Assembly (NCBI GenBank): GCA_015680685.1
Contig: MNCI01014546.1
Span: 420,945-484,944, forward strand
Reading direction: 5' to 3'
Source: Gnetum montanum
Lineage: Eukaryota > Streptophyta > Gnetopsida > Gnetales > Gnetaceae
DNA length: 64,000 nt
This document shows, in pieces, positions 22,235 to 33,503 of the stretch. Within the stretch, counting starts at the first letter, position 1, and each line of letters begins with the position of its first letter. The notes below the pieces were generated by a model. That model worked only from the letters and a program-made list of their open reading frames with translations. It ran no database searches and was not told the origin of the DNA. A program made the translations under genes and the position numbers.

Positions 22235-23053
22235 TGATGAGCAGTGAGGTACCCCTATGCTCAACCATACGAATATAAGCGTTTCATGCATGATCTGGTC
22301 GAATTACAAGGACTAAGTGCCTATGTGCCTTCATGGAATAATAATGGGTTGGTTAATCATTGTCTTCCCAAACTTACTTGTATGCCACGATTGTATGGTT
22401 AAGTAAGTCCGAGGCATATGATTTTTATGGTTTTTATGTGTTTTATATCTTGTGCTAATAAGGAGGTGGAGAGAGATAACTAAGTAACTAATCTGAATTA
22501 ACTACTCATTAACTAAGTTCTAAGTACTCCTAACACCAGTATTCGTTCCCACTTACTGTACACATCCTAAACCAATGCAACAATGCTGGGATTACCAAAC
22601 GCTAATTTTTATTGGGTTGCCAAGTGCTACATGCATGCTTGAAGTGGTCGTACTGAGTGTATTTAACTAAGAGAGTTGTACGGTGAGAGAGATCATTAAT
22701 TAACTAATAAATAAGTAAATAATAATTAATGCTAATTAATCTATTCTATATGCTACAAGGTTTATCATAAAGTTCGTCTTTATTGTCGTACACAAAGTGT
22801 GCTCAAGTACACAATGCTTGAATAAAGATCCGTTCACTCTATCACTCCTACTACGGGCACGTAGAAATAATTCTAACTCTGGGGGGAAATTTGGCAAGAG
22901 TTTGGCTAAGGGTCTAACTTCTAATGTGGAAACCAAGGGTGCCACCTCTTATTTATAGGCAAGGGGACAAGCTACAATATCGAGTATTTGACATTGCATG
23001 GTTGATCCGATATCACAGACGTGATATCGAGGATGCGATATCGTGGTTCATCA
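22235..23053 (-). repeat. M1 3' LTR
   Basis: 819 bp. In element sense it starts TGATGAACCACGATATCG and ends CTGCTCATCA. A TATA box lies at 22950-22957 (minus strand), with GATATC palindromes upstream of it. Confidence 0.9.
22950..22957 (-). promoter_or_regulatory. M1 3' LTR TATA box
   Basis: TATAAATA on the minus strand, followed by AAGAGG as in every LTR of the family. The partner in the 5' LTR is 32876-32883. Confidence 0.65.
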
Positions 23054-25100
23054 TACCCCCATGACTGAATGAAAACTTGTCCTTGAGTTCCTTATAGTAT
23101 ATTAGGAAGGAATGGGATTATTGATTGAATGACCATTGACAGTGGAACGGGGTGACTAACTCAATGTGCCCAGTGAACGAATCAACAATACAATACATGA
23201 TAGCATTAGTGTTCACAATCACAAAGGTGAACACTATACATAAGTGACATTCACCCTTATTTGGCAGCTGGAAGAGAAGAAGGAGACAGAGAGAAAAGAA
23301 TAAGATGTGTTGCTGCCAATGCTAAGATTGCACCTTCCATTGTTCATCCATAGCCACGCCACCAATCTTTCTTCTTTCATAAACATTCCAATTTCGGTCC
23401 ATCCTGAGTGTTTCCTCCAGGTCCAGTTCATTGTTGTATGATTGTCATTTGCACACACAACATAGTTACAAATAAGAGAGGGTAGATAAATCACAATGCA
23501 GTTGATACCTTGCCTTGATGTAAAGTGCATTGGCTGAGTTGTGGTTATGGCAAATAATGATTCTAGAGACTTAACACTGGTGACTACCTAAGGTGTAGGG
23601 GTTAGGAAAAATTGAAAAAATTGTCCTAGGGCCCCCATGACTAAGAGCGATCTTCTAGTAGTGATAAGATGGAAAAAGATAAGGAATAAGAAAGATGGAG
23701 AAAAAGTAACAATGAAAACACCAATAAAATGGATGTCATAGATGGGGATGAAACAAAAAATTATTGATTGCAGAAAATGTTTAAGGGAAAGAAGTTAACA
23801 AGTGCACCAAAAAGAAATGCTAGTGCATCCTCCCCAAAGTAGGCTCATGCCCTTGATGCCCTGACAGACCCACAAACCAAAGAGTTCATAGGCTCTAGGA
23901 ATGTCATTTGGAAGCAAGAGTTAAAAACCTACCCATAAGAAATTACCGAGGAAAAATAATGCATCAACCAAGGTACAAACTAATGATAAAATTGACAATG
24001 AGGTGAAAAATGGAAAATAAATATGGAGAGGAGAGGATGGAATGGAAACCCAAGAATGAGGTTATGTAAAATCCCTTGTGTATTTTATGGTTAATGTGAC
24101 TGAGTAGAACTCATTCCAAGTCCAAGCTCAATAAACCACATTTAGTGACCTCGCATCAACACATTTGACCAACCTATTCTCTTGAAGCAACAAGAATGCC
24201 TTTACAAAAAGTCACCACCATTCCAAGGAGAGCGAGATGGAGAACTAGGAAGCGAGAAAAGGCCTTAGTTAGAGGGAACTTTCAGGCATGGGTAACATGT
24301 CATGTCTTTCCAGTACCGTAACCAGTGCATGTAGCCCAAGTTCATTATTGTGTCTAAGGGGTATGCTTTTAATTTACATTTTTTTCCTTTTTTTTATGTG
24401 AGAACCACACCATGCAAAGACTTATTTTTTATGTACTCAACTTCCAAAGATTTGATGAATGGTCAGAATGGCGAAAAACTCAAAGAAAAAACATCCAAGC
24501 ACTCAAGAGAATAGCCAGTATAGATGCATAGAATCCCCTTAAAGTCATACCCTTTTCATCCTTTGAGTCTTTCCTTAGTCTGAGAAATACCTAGCCACCA
24601 AGTTGTTAACAGTTTTATTAAAGAAAGGGACTGTACAGTTCCAAGCCAAGGAAAACCATAGGATTTTATGGATGCATGAACAACATGGACTCATTGCCTA
24701 TTTAATCAAAATAACCATACCCTAATATCAACATTTTACTCAAAGGTAAAATCCAAAGATTAGCAATCAATGTGGTATTATTCATGCCACCATCATGAAC
24801 ACTTATTGGGTGATGAACAAAATAAAGTAATCACACAAAGAAATGGTAAAAATATGAATGATGGTGTAAAGAAAAAAAGTTTAAAGAAATGTGCAAAACA
24901 AAAACATGTAAAACAAAAATTTAGAAAGAGCTAAAGGCCTTCAATGATTAGCAGAGGTGGCCATCTCCCCCATGACTAAGTTGGAAGGAGGAGATCTAAA
25001 ATAATGAGCAAGGTTGCCCACCTATAGAGGTAGCATATGTTCTAGCTATCCTAAACTCATAGAAAGGTTTTGTTTATTGCACGTTGGGTAGTAGTCTCTT
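23054..25100 (-). other. M1 3' non-coding region
   Basis: It lies between the integrase end and the 3' LTR. It is homologous to 33504-35465 (M0) and, inverted, to 36990-39142, 46470-48400 and 55383-57326. Short frames align between copies but are broken by indels not in multiples of three, so I do not call an env-like gene. A PPT-like element in element sense (CATGGGGGTA) abuts the LTR at 23054-23063. Confidence 0.65.
24959..24978 (-). promoter_or_regulatory. Conserved G-rich motif after pol
   Basis: In element sense AGTCATGGGGGAGATGGCC lies just after the pol stop. The same motif follows the reading frame in N1 (55381-55398) and N2 (63849-63866), and in decayed form in N0 (36995). It may be an internal polypurine tract. 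Confidence 0.55.
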
Positions 25101-25116
25101 ATCTGGGCTCTTAGGT

Positions 25117-26160
25117 TTATATATGGTTATGGCTCCTGAAGGAAAAGTTGCATAGATAATGTAAGGTCCTTCCCATAGTGTTTGAAATTTGGTATGTTGT
25201 GACACGTGTGGGATTCCAGTAGAGAACCTTATCTCCTAGCTGATACTTAATTTTCCTAATTTTCAGGTTATGACATTGTTTAATAAATGCTTTATGCAAC
25301 TCATTAGATGACAGGGCAGCTAGGCAGTTCTCATCTAGCAAGTTAAGAGTCATCAACCTTTGTTTTTACGCTAGATCAAGGTCAAGGTTGAGGTTACATG
25401 CCACAGCTAGTGTACAGAGCTCAGTTTGGATAGGGACCATTGCAATTTTTCCATACACTAAGTCATAGGAAGAGTAGCCTATAGGGAGTTTCCATGTGGA
25501 GCGGTATGCCCAAAGAGCATCATTCAACTTAGTGCTCCAGTCTTGCCTATACTTGCTAATGGTTCTAGTCAGTACCTTAGTAATCTCCCTGTTGGTGACC
25601 TCGGCTTGACCATTTTCTTGGGGGTGGTATGGTGTAGTCAATTTATGCTCAACCCCTAAGCATTGCATTAACTTCTAAAAAGTTGCACATGTAAAGTGTG
25701 TATCATTATCTAAGATAAGTGCACGTGGCACACCAAACCTATTGACGACTTGTTGCTGAACAAATCATGTAGCTACAGATGATGTGCAATCTTTAACGAC
25801 AGTTGCTTCAACCCATTTTGTTAAGTAGTCTACAGCAACTATGATGTATGCTTTTCCATTGGACATTGGTGTAATGGACCCCATGAAATTGATTCTCCAA
25901 ATGTCGAAGGGTTCTAACAGTTGAATCCATTGTTGTGGAGCCTCCATTCTAGCAATCATTCCCCCATCACATTGACAACGCTCACAAGATTGGATGAATA
26001 GATGGGTGTCCTGGAACAAGGTAGGTCAATAATACCCTACAAGTAGGATCTTAATAGCCATTCGTCTCCCAGCATAGTGACCCCCACAAGGGCCCTCATG
26101 AGCATCTCGGAGAACTCTTAGTTTATCTCTATTGGGAGCACACCATTGAACGAAGCCATC
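25117..26160 (-). pseudogene. M1 integrase
   Basis: Integrase would insert the cDNA copy into the genome. In order: the His/Cys zinc-finger segment (HEGPCGGHYAG near 26070-26100, then SCERCQ near 25980), then the catalytic core (WRINFMGSITP near 25880). These are followed by LILDNDTHF near 25715, PYHPQENGQAE near 25620 and a C-terminal segment KYQLGDKVLYWNP near 25230. The first catalytic position, normally Asp in the (I/V)DFMG motif, is Asn, a G-to-A change. Stops at 25765, 25669-25680 and 25366 interrupt it, but the phase is constant. The shift in phase relative to RT lies between 26706 and 26019. Confidence 0.85.
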
Positions 26161-26339
26161 AAGACATACTGTGTAAAGTTGTCCATTGATCTTCATAAAG
26201 TACTTGGCTTTGTGAAGAAACTATTGTTTCTTCTTAAGGTCTAACTCTTATGGTGTTTGTTGGGTAAGGAGATAGGTAACAATGCTACTGTACTAGTTTG
26301 TCTTTGTGGGTGATTGGTTATTCACTACATTGGAAAAGA

Positions 26340-27640
26340 GGAACTCATCAAGGAAATGATCAGAAATTGGATACTCATCCTCTTTGCTATCCTAGCACAA
26401 CCAAGATAAATGATTAGCAACTACATTCTCAATGCGTTTATGATCGATCATCATTAAATCAAACTCTTGTAGGATTACTAGCCATCATATAATATGGGAG
26501 CTTACCATTGGCTTATTCATGAGGAACCAAATTGCACTATGATCTATATGTATGAATACTTTGTACCCCAATACATAGTGCCTAAATTTTTTAGTGTAAA
26601 CACTATGACCATTAATTCTTTTTCTGTAGTAGTGTAGTTAAGTTGTGCACTAGCTATACTTTTACTTGCATAGTGGATGTAATGAGGGTGTTACTAGTCA
26701 TCTAACTATGTAAGCATAGCTCTTAAGGCATAGTTGGACACATCAATTATGACATAGAATGGTTTGGACCAGTCAGGAGCTTGTAGAATGGGTGTTTCTA
26801 CTAGCTTTTGTTTCATAGTTTGGAAAGCTAGTTCACATTCCCTGGTCCACTCGAAGGGTATGTCATTTTTTGTTAACTTAACCAATGGCTTGGAAGCCTT
26901 CAAAAAGTTCTCTATAAATCTCCTATAGTAGCTAGTGTGTCCAAGGAATGACTGAATGTCTTTGACAGTTTCTGGTTGATGGTTAATTCCTTGGATGACT
27001 TTGATTTTCTCAAGGTCTACCTCTATCCCTACATGTGAAATTTTATGTCCAAGTACTATGCCCTCTTGGACCATTAAATGGCTCTTCTGCTAGTTGAGAT
27101 TTAGATTAGTTTCTACACATCTTTTCAGCATTTGCTCTAACTGGTCCAAGGCTTGATCAAAACTTTCTCCATAAGTGGAGAAGTCATCCATAAAGACTTC
27201 CACACCATATCCTATCTGTTGTTGGAATATGCTGAAAACTAAGCATTGAAACGTGGTAGGGGAATTGCACAAGCCAAACAACATTTTTTTGTATGCAAAC
27301 GTTTCCCAAGGACTGGTGAGCATAGTTTTGGCTTGGTCTTCTAGGGCTATTTATATTTGGTTGTATCAGCTCTAGCCATCCAGAAAACTATAATAGCGAT
27401 GCCATGTGATTGTGTCTAAGACTTGGTCAACAAATGGCAACAGAAAGTGATCCTTAAATGTTGCCATGTTTAGCAGCCTAAAATCTACATACACCCTTCA
27501 TTTTCCTTCCTTTTAAAGCATTATTACCAAGGGGCTAACCCATTCGCTATTAGCAATTGGATATATGAACCTAGCCTTTAGAAGCTATTCAATTTCTTCT
27601 TTCACTACTTGCTTCAACTTTGGGTTCAATCACTTCTGTG
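26340..27640 (-). pseudogene. M1 reverse transcriptase and RNase H
   Basis: RT and RNase H would copy the genomic RNA into cDNA. In element sense RT runs through a WVSPLV motif (about 27540), GKWRVYVDFRLLN (about 27490), MLFGLCNSPTTFQ (about 27270) and the catalytic box VFMDDFSTYG (about 27190), whose two Asp are kept. The connection domain includes SFLGHTSYYRRF (about 26960). RNase H follows, with FYVIIDVSNYALRA (about 26740) and TTTEKELMVIVF (about 26620). Several in-frame stops interrupt both. RT shares phase with the protease at 28068-28610. Confidence 0.88.
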
Positions 27641-28067
27641 GTTGTTTTTGAGGCTTCATGGAGGAGTCAGTGCAAATCCTATGCTGGCATATCCTAGGAT
27701 CCATTTCAGTTAATTCTGGATATGACTAGGTGAAGGCTTTTGACCACTTGTTGATTACATTGAGCAGACTTTCTTTTTGTTGGGGAGTGAGTCTTGCATT
27801 AATGATTATCAATTTTCCATTCTTAAGGAACATGTACTCTATACGGGTGGGCAATGGTTTTAGCTCTAGGGGCTCTTGTTTAAATTTTTTAGGAATTTCC
27901 AACTTTTCCCAGTTGATGTTTTCTAAGTTAGGACTAGAAAGTTGGTGGTGGACTTACTCTAATGTATCTATGCTATCTATGTAAGCGTAAGTCAAACCCT
28001 CAGTTAGTTCCATTCATATAAGTGAGCTACTTTCTTGATCAGTTGTTAGCCACTATGTGTCTTCTTG

Positions 28068-28610
28068 TCATATGGCTGCTGCATACAGGCATCTTTGTAT
28101 GTTGATCATTTGTGCACACTGATTGCATGCAGGCAATGTTAAACTTTTCACAACCCATGATCTCTGCATGCAATTGCATCCTATGTTACTGTATGTAATG
28201 CATGGAACCTTCTTCTTCTTAATCTTTCCGAAAGTGTTTTCCTTAGATATTTCTAGGGAAAGATCATAAATTCCTAGGTGTGCATTGATAGTGCTTATCC
28301 ATGACCTTCCCATTATGATTGGGAAGTCCCCCTTACTATTATTCACTTGAATCACTAGGAAGTTAGCTGGATACGACCATCCACAAACAGTGGTAATAAT
28401 GTCCTCCACTAATTCCAAGGGAACAATGATGGATTGGTCAGCTAACTCTAAATGGACATTGCTCTTTTTTAATGAGGTCAGGTTCTAGGCCTTATACATT
28501 TCTTGGGATATTAGGTTGACACTGAAACTTGAATCCAAAAGAGCTTTGCATGGCTCATTCCTAGTGATTTGTAGATATATTAGGGGACTTCTAGGATTAG
28601 CGAATTTCTT
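28068..28610 (-). pseudogene. M1 aspartic protease
   Basis: Retropepsin-like domain. In element sense the active-site loop reads LLDSS where N2 has LLDSG, so the Asp is kept but the Gly is changed (one G-to-A). Further motifs are VCGWSYPANFLVIQV (about 28380) and FPIIMGRSWISTI (about 28310), typical of this family. It is in phase with RT and with the Gag C-terminal part (28632-29120). Confidence 0.8.
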
Positions 28611-28631
28611 GGGAAGGTGGCTAGCTTTGAT

Positions 28632-31178
28632 CTAATCAGTAATAGCATGCATTAACATGATCGTATGCATTGAATGTGGTGTTAAGTTTGAAGGGGGCTT
28701 TGAAGCTTTAGTTGATACGGAGGTGTCCAAAGACTCAGCCACTTGTGGTTGCAAAGGCTTGGTTGGACTGTTGGCTCTGAAGAAAGATCTTTTCTTTTCA
28801 CAGTTGTCAAAACCAATAGTAGGTTGAGGATTCATAGCCCTTGTGACATTAGGTTGCTATGGCTAAGCAGGGAGTTCACCTTGCATTGCTGGAGTAGGTG
28901 GTAATGGAGCTATTGGTGGGAGAGATGCGATTGGATTGGAAGGATGGTACACTTGTGGAATGTCACCCCTAGGAGAGGGAGTCCTATAGTATTCATAGGC
29001 TTGGTAGTGATGTTGGGGAGTAATGTGACCAACAGAGTCATGTGGAGAGATTGGATGTTGCACGTAATATCCATATGGGTCAAGTTTCTGGTAAGGATAT
29101 TGTTGTCTTGGTGGCAGCATTCCCCATAATTGTGGGTGCTACCACTGTTGATGCTACTCAATTGATTATGGTGGAGTTCCACTTGGATAATACGTTACAA
29201 GTTGGTGAAACTACCTTGGAGATAAGGTAATTGTCAGTATGTTTGCCATTTATTTAAATGTGGATTAAGTGCATACACCCTAGACTCTTGCAGATGTGAG
29301 ATCACAAGGCAACATCCCTTGGGATGGTTGTATTGACATATCTTGCATCCACTATCATCATCTATATCTGAGTCCACAACCTCTTCAATAATAGTAACTT
29401 TACCCTTACCCTTGTTACATGCATTTTTTGCTTCTCTTTTTTTTTTGTCACGCTCACTACCTCGCTCTCTAGACTACTCTACTACTTTGAGAACAGTTTA
29501 AAGCCTACTATTCAGGGAGTCCCACATTTGGTCTACCTTTGCTGATAGTTCTGATGCTAACTTTTGGATAGGCAAGGTTTTCCTATTCACCATCTCTTCA
29601 AGTGATGACTCTTCCTCATCCTCACAAAATCTTACTCCCTTCTTTCGGAGGGAAGGATCTCAATTATATTATTCCACACTTTCTCTCTTTCATAGCTCAC
29701 CTTCCTCCTTAGCAACTTGCTCCAGCAGTCTATGAATTTGATGGAACCTAAGCTCAGATAACCTTCCTTGGGCATAAGTTCCAAGGGTTCTTTTCATTTC
29801 ATGCCTAAGCCCATCTACGAGATGGCGTAGTTGATCCCACTATGAATAACCATGGCCAGGACAACGATGTCATAGTGCATAATAGCGGCCCATGACAACA
29901 TCCAAGGGTTCATGACTTCCTTGTTTCCATCCTTGGATTTTCTTTCGTAGGTTAGACACCCAAGAGTACATTTGGTACTAATCATTGAACAGTTCTAACA
30001 TAGTACTCCACCTACAAATGGATTCTAGTTCTAAGGACTGGTACCAACTTTCAGCTTCTTCTATTAGTGTCTGTGGGAACAACTTAAGTTTTTGCCACTT
30101 GTTTTCTATGTTTTGCAAGGCACACACATCATGAAATGCTTGTAAGTGATTTTCAGGATTAGCGTTATATCCCCCTTCAAATCGTGGGATGTTATTCATG
30201 TCTAACCTCTTGATCCTACTATCTTTTTAATGCCTTGTTGGAACTCTCACGGCCTCAGCTATATCTAGCATTCACGCGAGTAGGGGTTCATCATGATCAT
30301 CTTGTTCATAGCGGCTATGGTGCCTACATGGTTCCATACTCTCCCTTCTTCTATGGTGTGATTCCCTAGAGTGCCCTCATCCTCTGTCTTCGTTGTCTCG
30401 TCTGTGACTTCCACTTTGTTTGCCCTTATCCACATGATCTATTTCTCTATGGCTACATTAGAAAACGGAAGGAGAGGCTGAAGGAGATGATGAAGATGAA
30501 GAAAAAGGAGAACCACCACCATGATGGTTTCTACTACCTTCTCTTCAATGGTCTCTACGTCAATCATGATTGCGATCAGAATGCCCACCTTTGTCATGTG
30601 TCTTTGTTCCTTTTTCGGACAACTTTGTGTCCGTTGGTATTAGCAGTTGGGTTATGAATAGTAAAATGAAGGTTCTGATACACAACCCCTTGGCCTATGT
30701 CAAGGGGAGGAACATCATTATGTGGATGACTACCTAAGGCATGTTCATCACCCTCAATTTCACTTAAAAGATGGGGGCCATCCTTGGACCATTTTCCCTT
30801 CAAAGACTTATGGTATCTCTCTTGTTGCAAATCCCTTTGACGTTGCACCTCTGTGGGATGATAATCTCTTGAATCATAGTCCTACGCAATGTATTCTATG
30901 TGTAAGTGTGGCATGCCTATCCATGTGAGGGCACGAAGAAGCATACTTGGGACTGAACGGTCAGGAGGTAACACTATGTTACCTTCCAAGTCACGCCAAT
31001 GCAGCTATTCGTCTTGGTGGAGAATAAAGGTGAAGTCAGGTACATATTCATTGAGATGAATATATACCACACGAAATTGTTAAGGAATTGGCAGATCAAC
31101 ATCACATGTATTCTGCTGCCGATTGCTTCTTGTGTTAGTCTTAGGCGATGAAGTGCTTTTGTGCGAAGAAGAAGACAT
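28632..31178 (-). pseudogene. M1 Gag
   Basis: Starts at the ATG at 31178 (MSSSSHKSTSSP), the start also conserved in N1 and N2. It has an N-terminal domain (YIHLNEYVPDFTFILHQDE), a basic His/Arg-rich part, and the retrotransposon gag core around 29978-30199 (NIPRFEGGYNANPENHLQAF, then ESWYQSLELES). A Cys-rich segment lies near 29310-29350, and a Pro/Gln/Tyr-rich C-terminal part follows at 28863-29120. There are at least two frameshifts (between 30594 and 30199, and between 29978 and 29120) plus stops. It is the most rearranged Gag of the three related copies. Confidence 0.82.
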
Positions 31179-31196
31179 CTTGTCTTATTCAATTTG

Positions 31197-32047
31197 TGAT
31201 GAGTCATGAATTGTTGGCTACGATATCCAGGCCATGATATCATGTATGCGATATCACAACCTAGACGTAATATCGTGTACGCGATATCACAGCCTGTTTG
31301 CTCATCTATAAATAAGAGGTAGGTAGATCTAGTAGGGAGCTTTTTGGAAGTTTTTTAAGTTTAAGTTTTCAATATTTTTTAGTACATCAATTTTTCCTCT
31401 CAACCCTTTTCTCCCAGTGCATGCCCGCAGTGTGATGATTGTAATTGTACGACATCCTTATTCTAGTGTGATGTACTTGGACACACACATGACTGGCAAT
31501 AAAGATCAAGATGACTTCATCATTGCAACATCCACTTAGCTTAATTATTTAATTTTTATTGTTATTTACTGCTTTCTTAGTTAATATCTCTCTACCGTTA
31601 TCTCCTAGTAATGCGGAATGAGTACAACTTAATCATGAGCATTTAAGTGTGACTACTTGGTAACCCAGTAGCGTACTTAGGCCATGTGCTTGGTAATCCC
31701 AGTGGTAGTCACGCACGAGGTCCAAGATGTGTACAGATGATTAAGGAACGAATGCTCATCATACTTAGGCTAGTTTAGATGCTCTTTCTCTCTCTCTCCT
31801 AGCTTAGCCAATATTATTTCCCATCATACCTAGGAGTAGCATTAGTGTAGGAACACATCATACACCTCACTCTGGACTAAACCATATGTGACAAAGCTAA
31901 TACGAGCCTAGGTGGGAAGACAACGAACTACAATCTACGAGTAACTATCTAGATACCACAATTAGCCCATCTACGGAGTTTGACTGGATCATGCGTGAAA
32001 CACTCATATTCATATGGTTGAGTGTAGGGGTACCTCGCCACTCATCA
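31197..32047 (+). mobile_element. Solo LTR inside the M1 leader, opposite orientation
   Basis: 851 bp, TGATGAGTCATG to CGCCACTCATCA, with a TATA box at about 31309 (TATAAATAAGAGG). It is oriented plus, against M1. M1's own leader resumes at 32048, recognisable by the conserved block TTGTTTGTGCGCTAAGTAG (32129-32111, minus). Flanking 5-mers ATTTG and ATGTA match at only three of five positions, so the duplication is not certain. It begins only 18 bases upstream of the Gag ATG. Confidence 0.8.
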
Positions 32048-32159
32048 ATGTACTATTATCTTTTTCTTAATTAATCCTAAGGGTTCGTTCCAATGATGTG
32101 AATGATTTCCTAAGTTCTACTTAGCGCACAAACAACTAAGTCCTCGAAAATAGTGTTAA
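32048..32159 (-). other. M1 PBS and leader remnant
   Basis: Directly after the 5' LTR (element sense) the sequence resembles the N1 and N2 PBS and leader. However, the PBS (TTAACACTATTTTCGAGGAC) has diverged strongly from TTGGTGTCATTACCGGGGAC in N2. Confidence 0.65.
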
Positions 32160-32965
32160 TGATGAGCACCGAGGTACCCCTACGCTCAACCATATGAATA
32201 TGAGTGTTTCACGCATGATCCGATCGAATTCCAAGGACTAAGTGCCTATGTGCCTTCGTGGAATAATAATGGGTTGGTTAATCGTTATCTTCCCAAACTT
32301 ACTTGTATGTCACAGTTGTATGGTTAAGTGAGCCTGAGGCATATGATTTTTATGGCTTTTAAGTGTTTTATATCCTGCGCTAATAAGGAAGGGGAGAGAG
32401 ATAACTAAGTGACTAATCTGAATTAACTACTCATTAACTAAGTTCTAAGTACTCCTAACAACAGTGTCCATTACCACTTGCCGTACACATCTTGAACTAG
32501 TGCAACACTACTGGGATTACCAAACACTAATCGTTACTGGGTTTCCAAGCGCTACATGCATGCTCGAAGCGGTCGTAATGAGTGTATTTAACTAAGAGAG
32601 TTTTAAGGTGAGAGAGATCATTAATTAACTAAGAAAGCATTAAATAATAATTAACGCTAATTAATCTATTCTGGATGCTGTAAGGTTTATCATAAAGTTC
32701 ATCTTTATTATCGTACACAAAGTGTGCTCAAGTACACAATGCTCGAATAAATATCCGTTCACTCTATGACTCCTACTACAAGCACATAGAAATAATTCTA
32801 ACTCTGAACGAAAAATTTGGCAAGAGTTTGGCTAAGGGTTTAACTTCTAATGTGGAAACCAAGGGCACCGCCTCATATTTATAGCTAAGGAGATAGGCCG
32901 TGATATCAGGTATCCGACATCACATGGTTGATCCGATATCACGTATATGATATCGTGGTTCATCA
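32160..32965 (-). repeat. M1 5' LTR
   Basis: 806 bp, partner of 22235-23053. The TATA box is at 32876-32883 (minus strand). Confidence 0.9.
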
Positions 32966-32970
32966 ACATA
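32966..32970. repeat. Target-site duplication of M1, right copy (ACATA)
   Basis: Pairs with ATGTA at 22230-22234. Confidence 0.6.
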
Positions 32971-33503
32971 TAACATTGTTGAGTTACCAAACATTAAGCA
33001 TCATTGGGATTAACAAGCATCATGCACATGCTCAAAGTGATTGTACTTATGTGTTTAATTAATTACTATTTAACTTAGCTAACTTAACTTAGCTTAATTT
33101 AGCTTAATTACTTGGAAGCATTAAATAAAATTGCATAAAACATTAAATTCATAAATAAAATATTTAATCTAGCCAAGGTGCTGCAAGGTTTATCAAATAG
33201 ATCATCTTTATTTCTGCACATACGACCGTGCTTAGCTACAATAGTGCTCAAATAAAGATCCCTACACTCAATGACTTCTATTGTGGACACTTTGGAAAAT
33301 ATTCTAACTTTGGAGAAAAGAAATTGCAAGAGCTCTATTATCCTATGAAAAAAAATATGTCCAAACTATGCACCTAAGTGCTATATTTATAGGCTAGCAC
33401 ACATCTAGTAATATTGGATATCTAACATTGCTTCTTGGTCCCCGATATTGGGTATTTGATATCAGGGCTTCGATAATGAAGCAGAACAAAATACACTTCA
33501 TCA
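32971..33503 (-). repeat. M0 3' LTR, right part
   Basis: Continues 21884-22234 after the M1 insertion, ending (plus reading) CACTTCATCA. Then comes the M0 PPT-like CATCGTGGGGTTA in element sense. Confidence 0.8.

Larger units (their letters stand above)
22235..32965 (-). mobile_element. M1: Ty3-type retrotransposon with protease, RT, RNase H and integrase
   Basis: This is the only copy in the window with a full set of pol domains, on the minus strand. Order in element sense: 5' LTR (32965-32160), degenerate PBS and leader (32159-32048, then 31196-31179), Gag, protease, RT-RNase H, integrase, a G-rich motif (24978-24959), a ~1.9-kb 3' non-coding part, a PPT-like CATGGGGGTA and 3' LTR (23053-22235). 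Length is 10.7 kb including an inserted solo LTR (31197-32047). The LTRs differ by roughly 9% over a hand-compared ~370 bases. The tRNA-Asp-like PBS seen in its relatives, the long 3' non-coding part and the protein motifs suggest an Athila-like group. All frames are broken. Confidence 0.85.
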
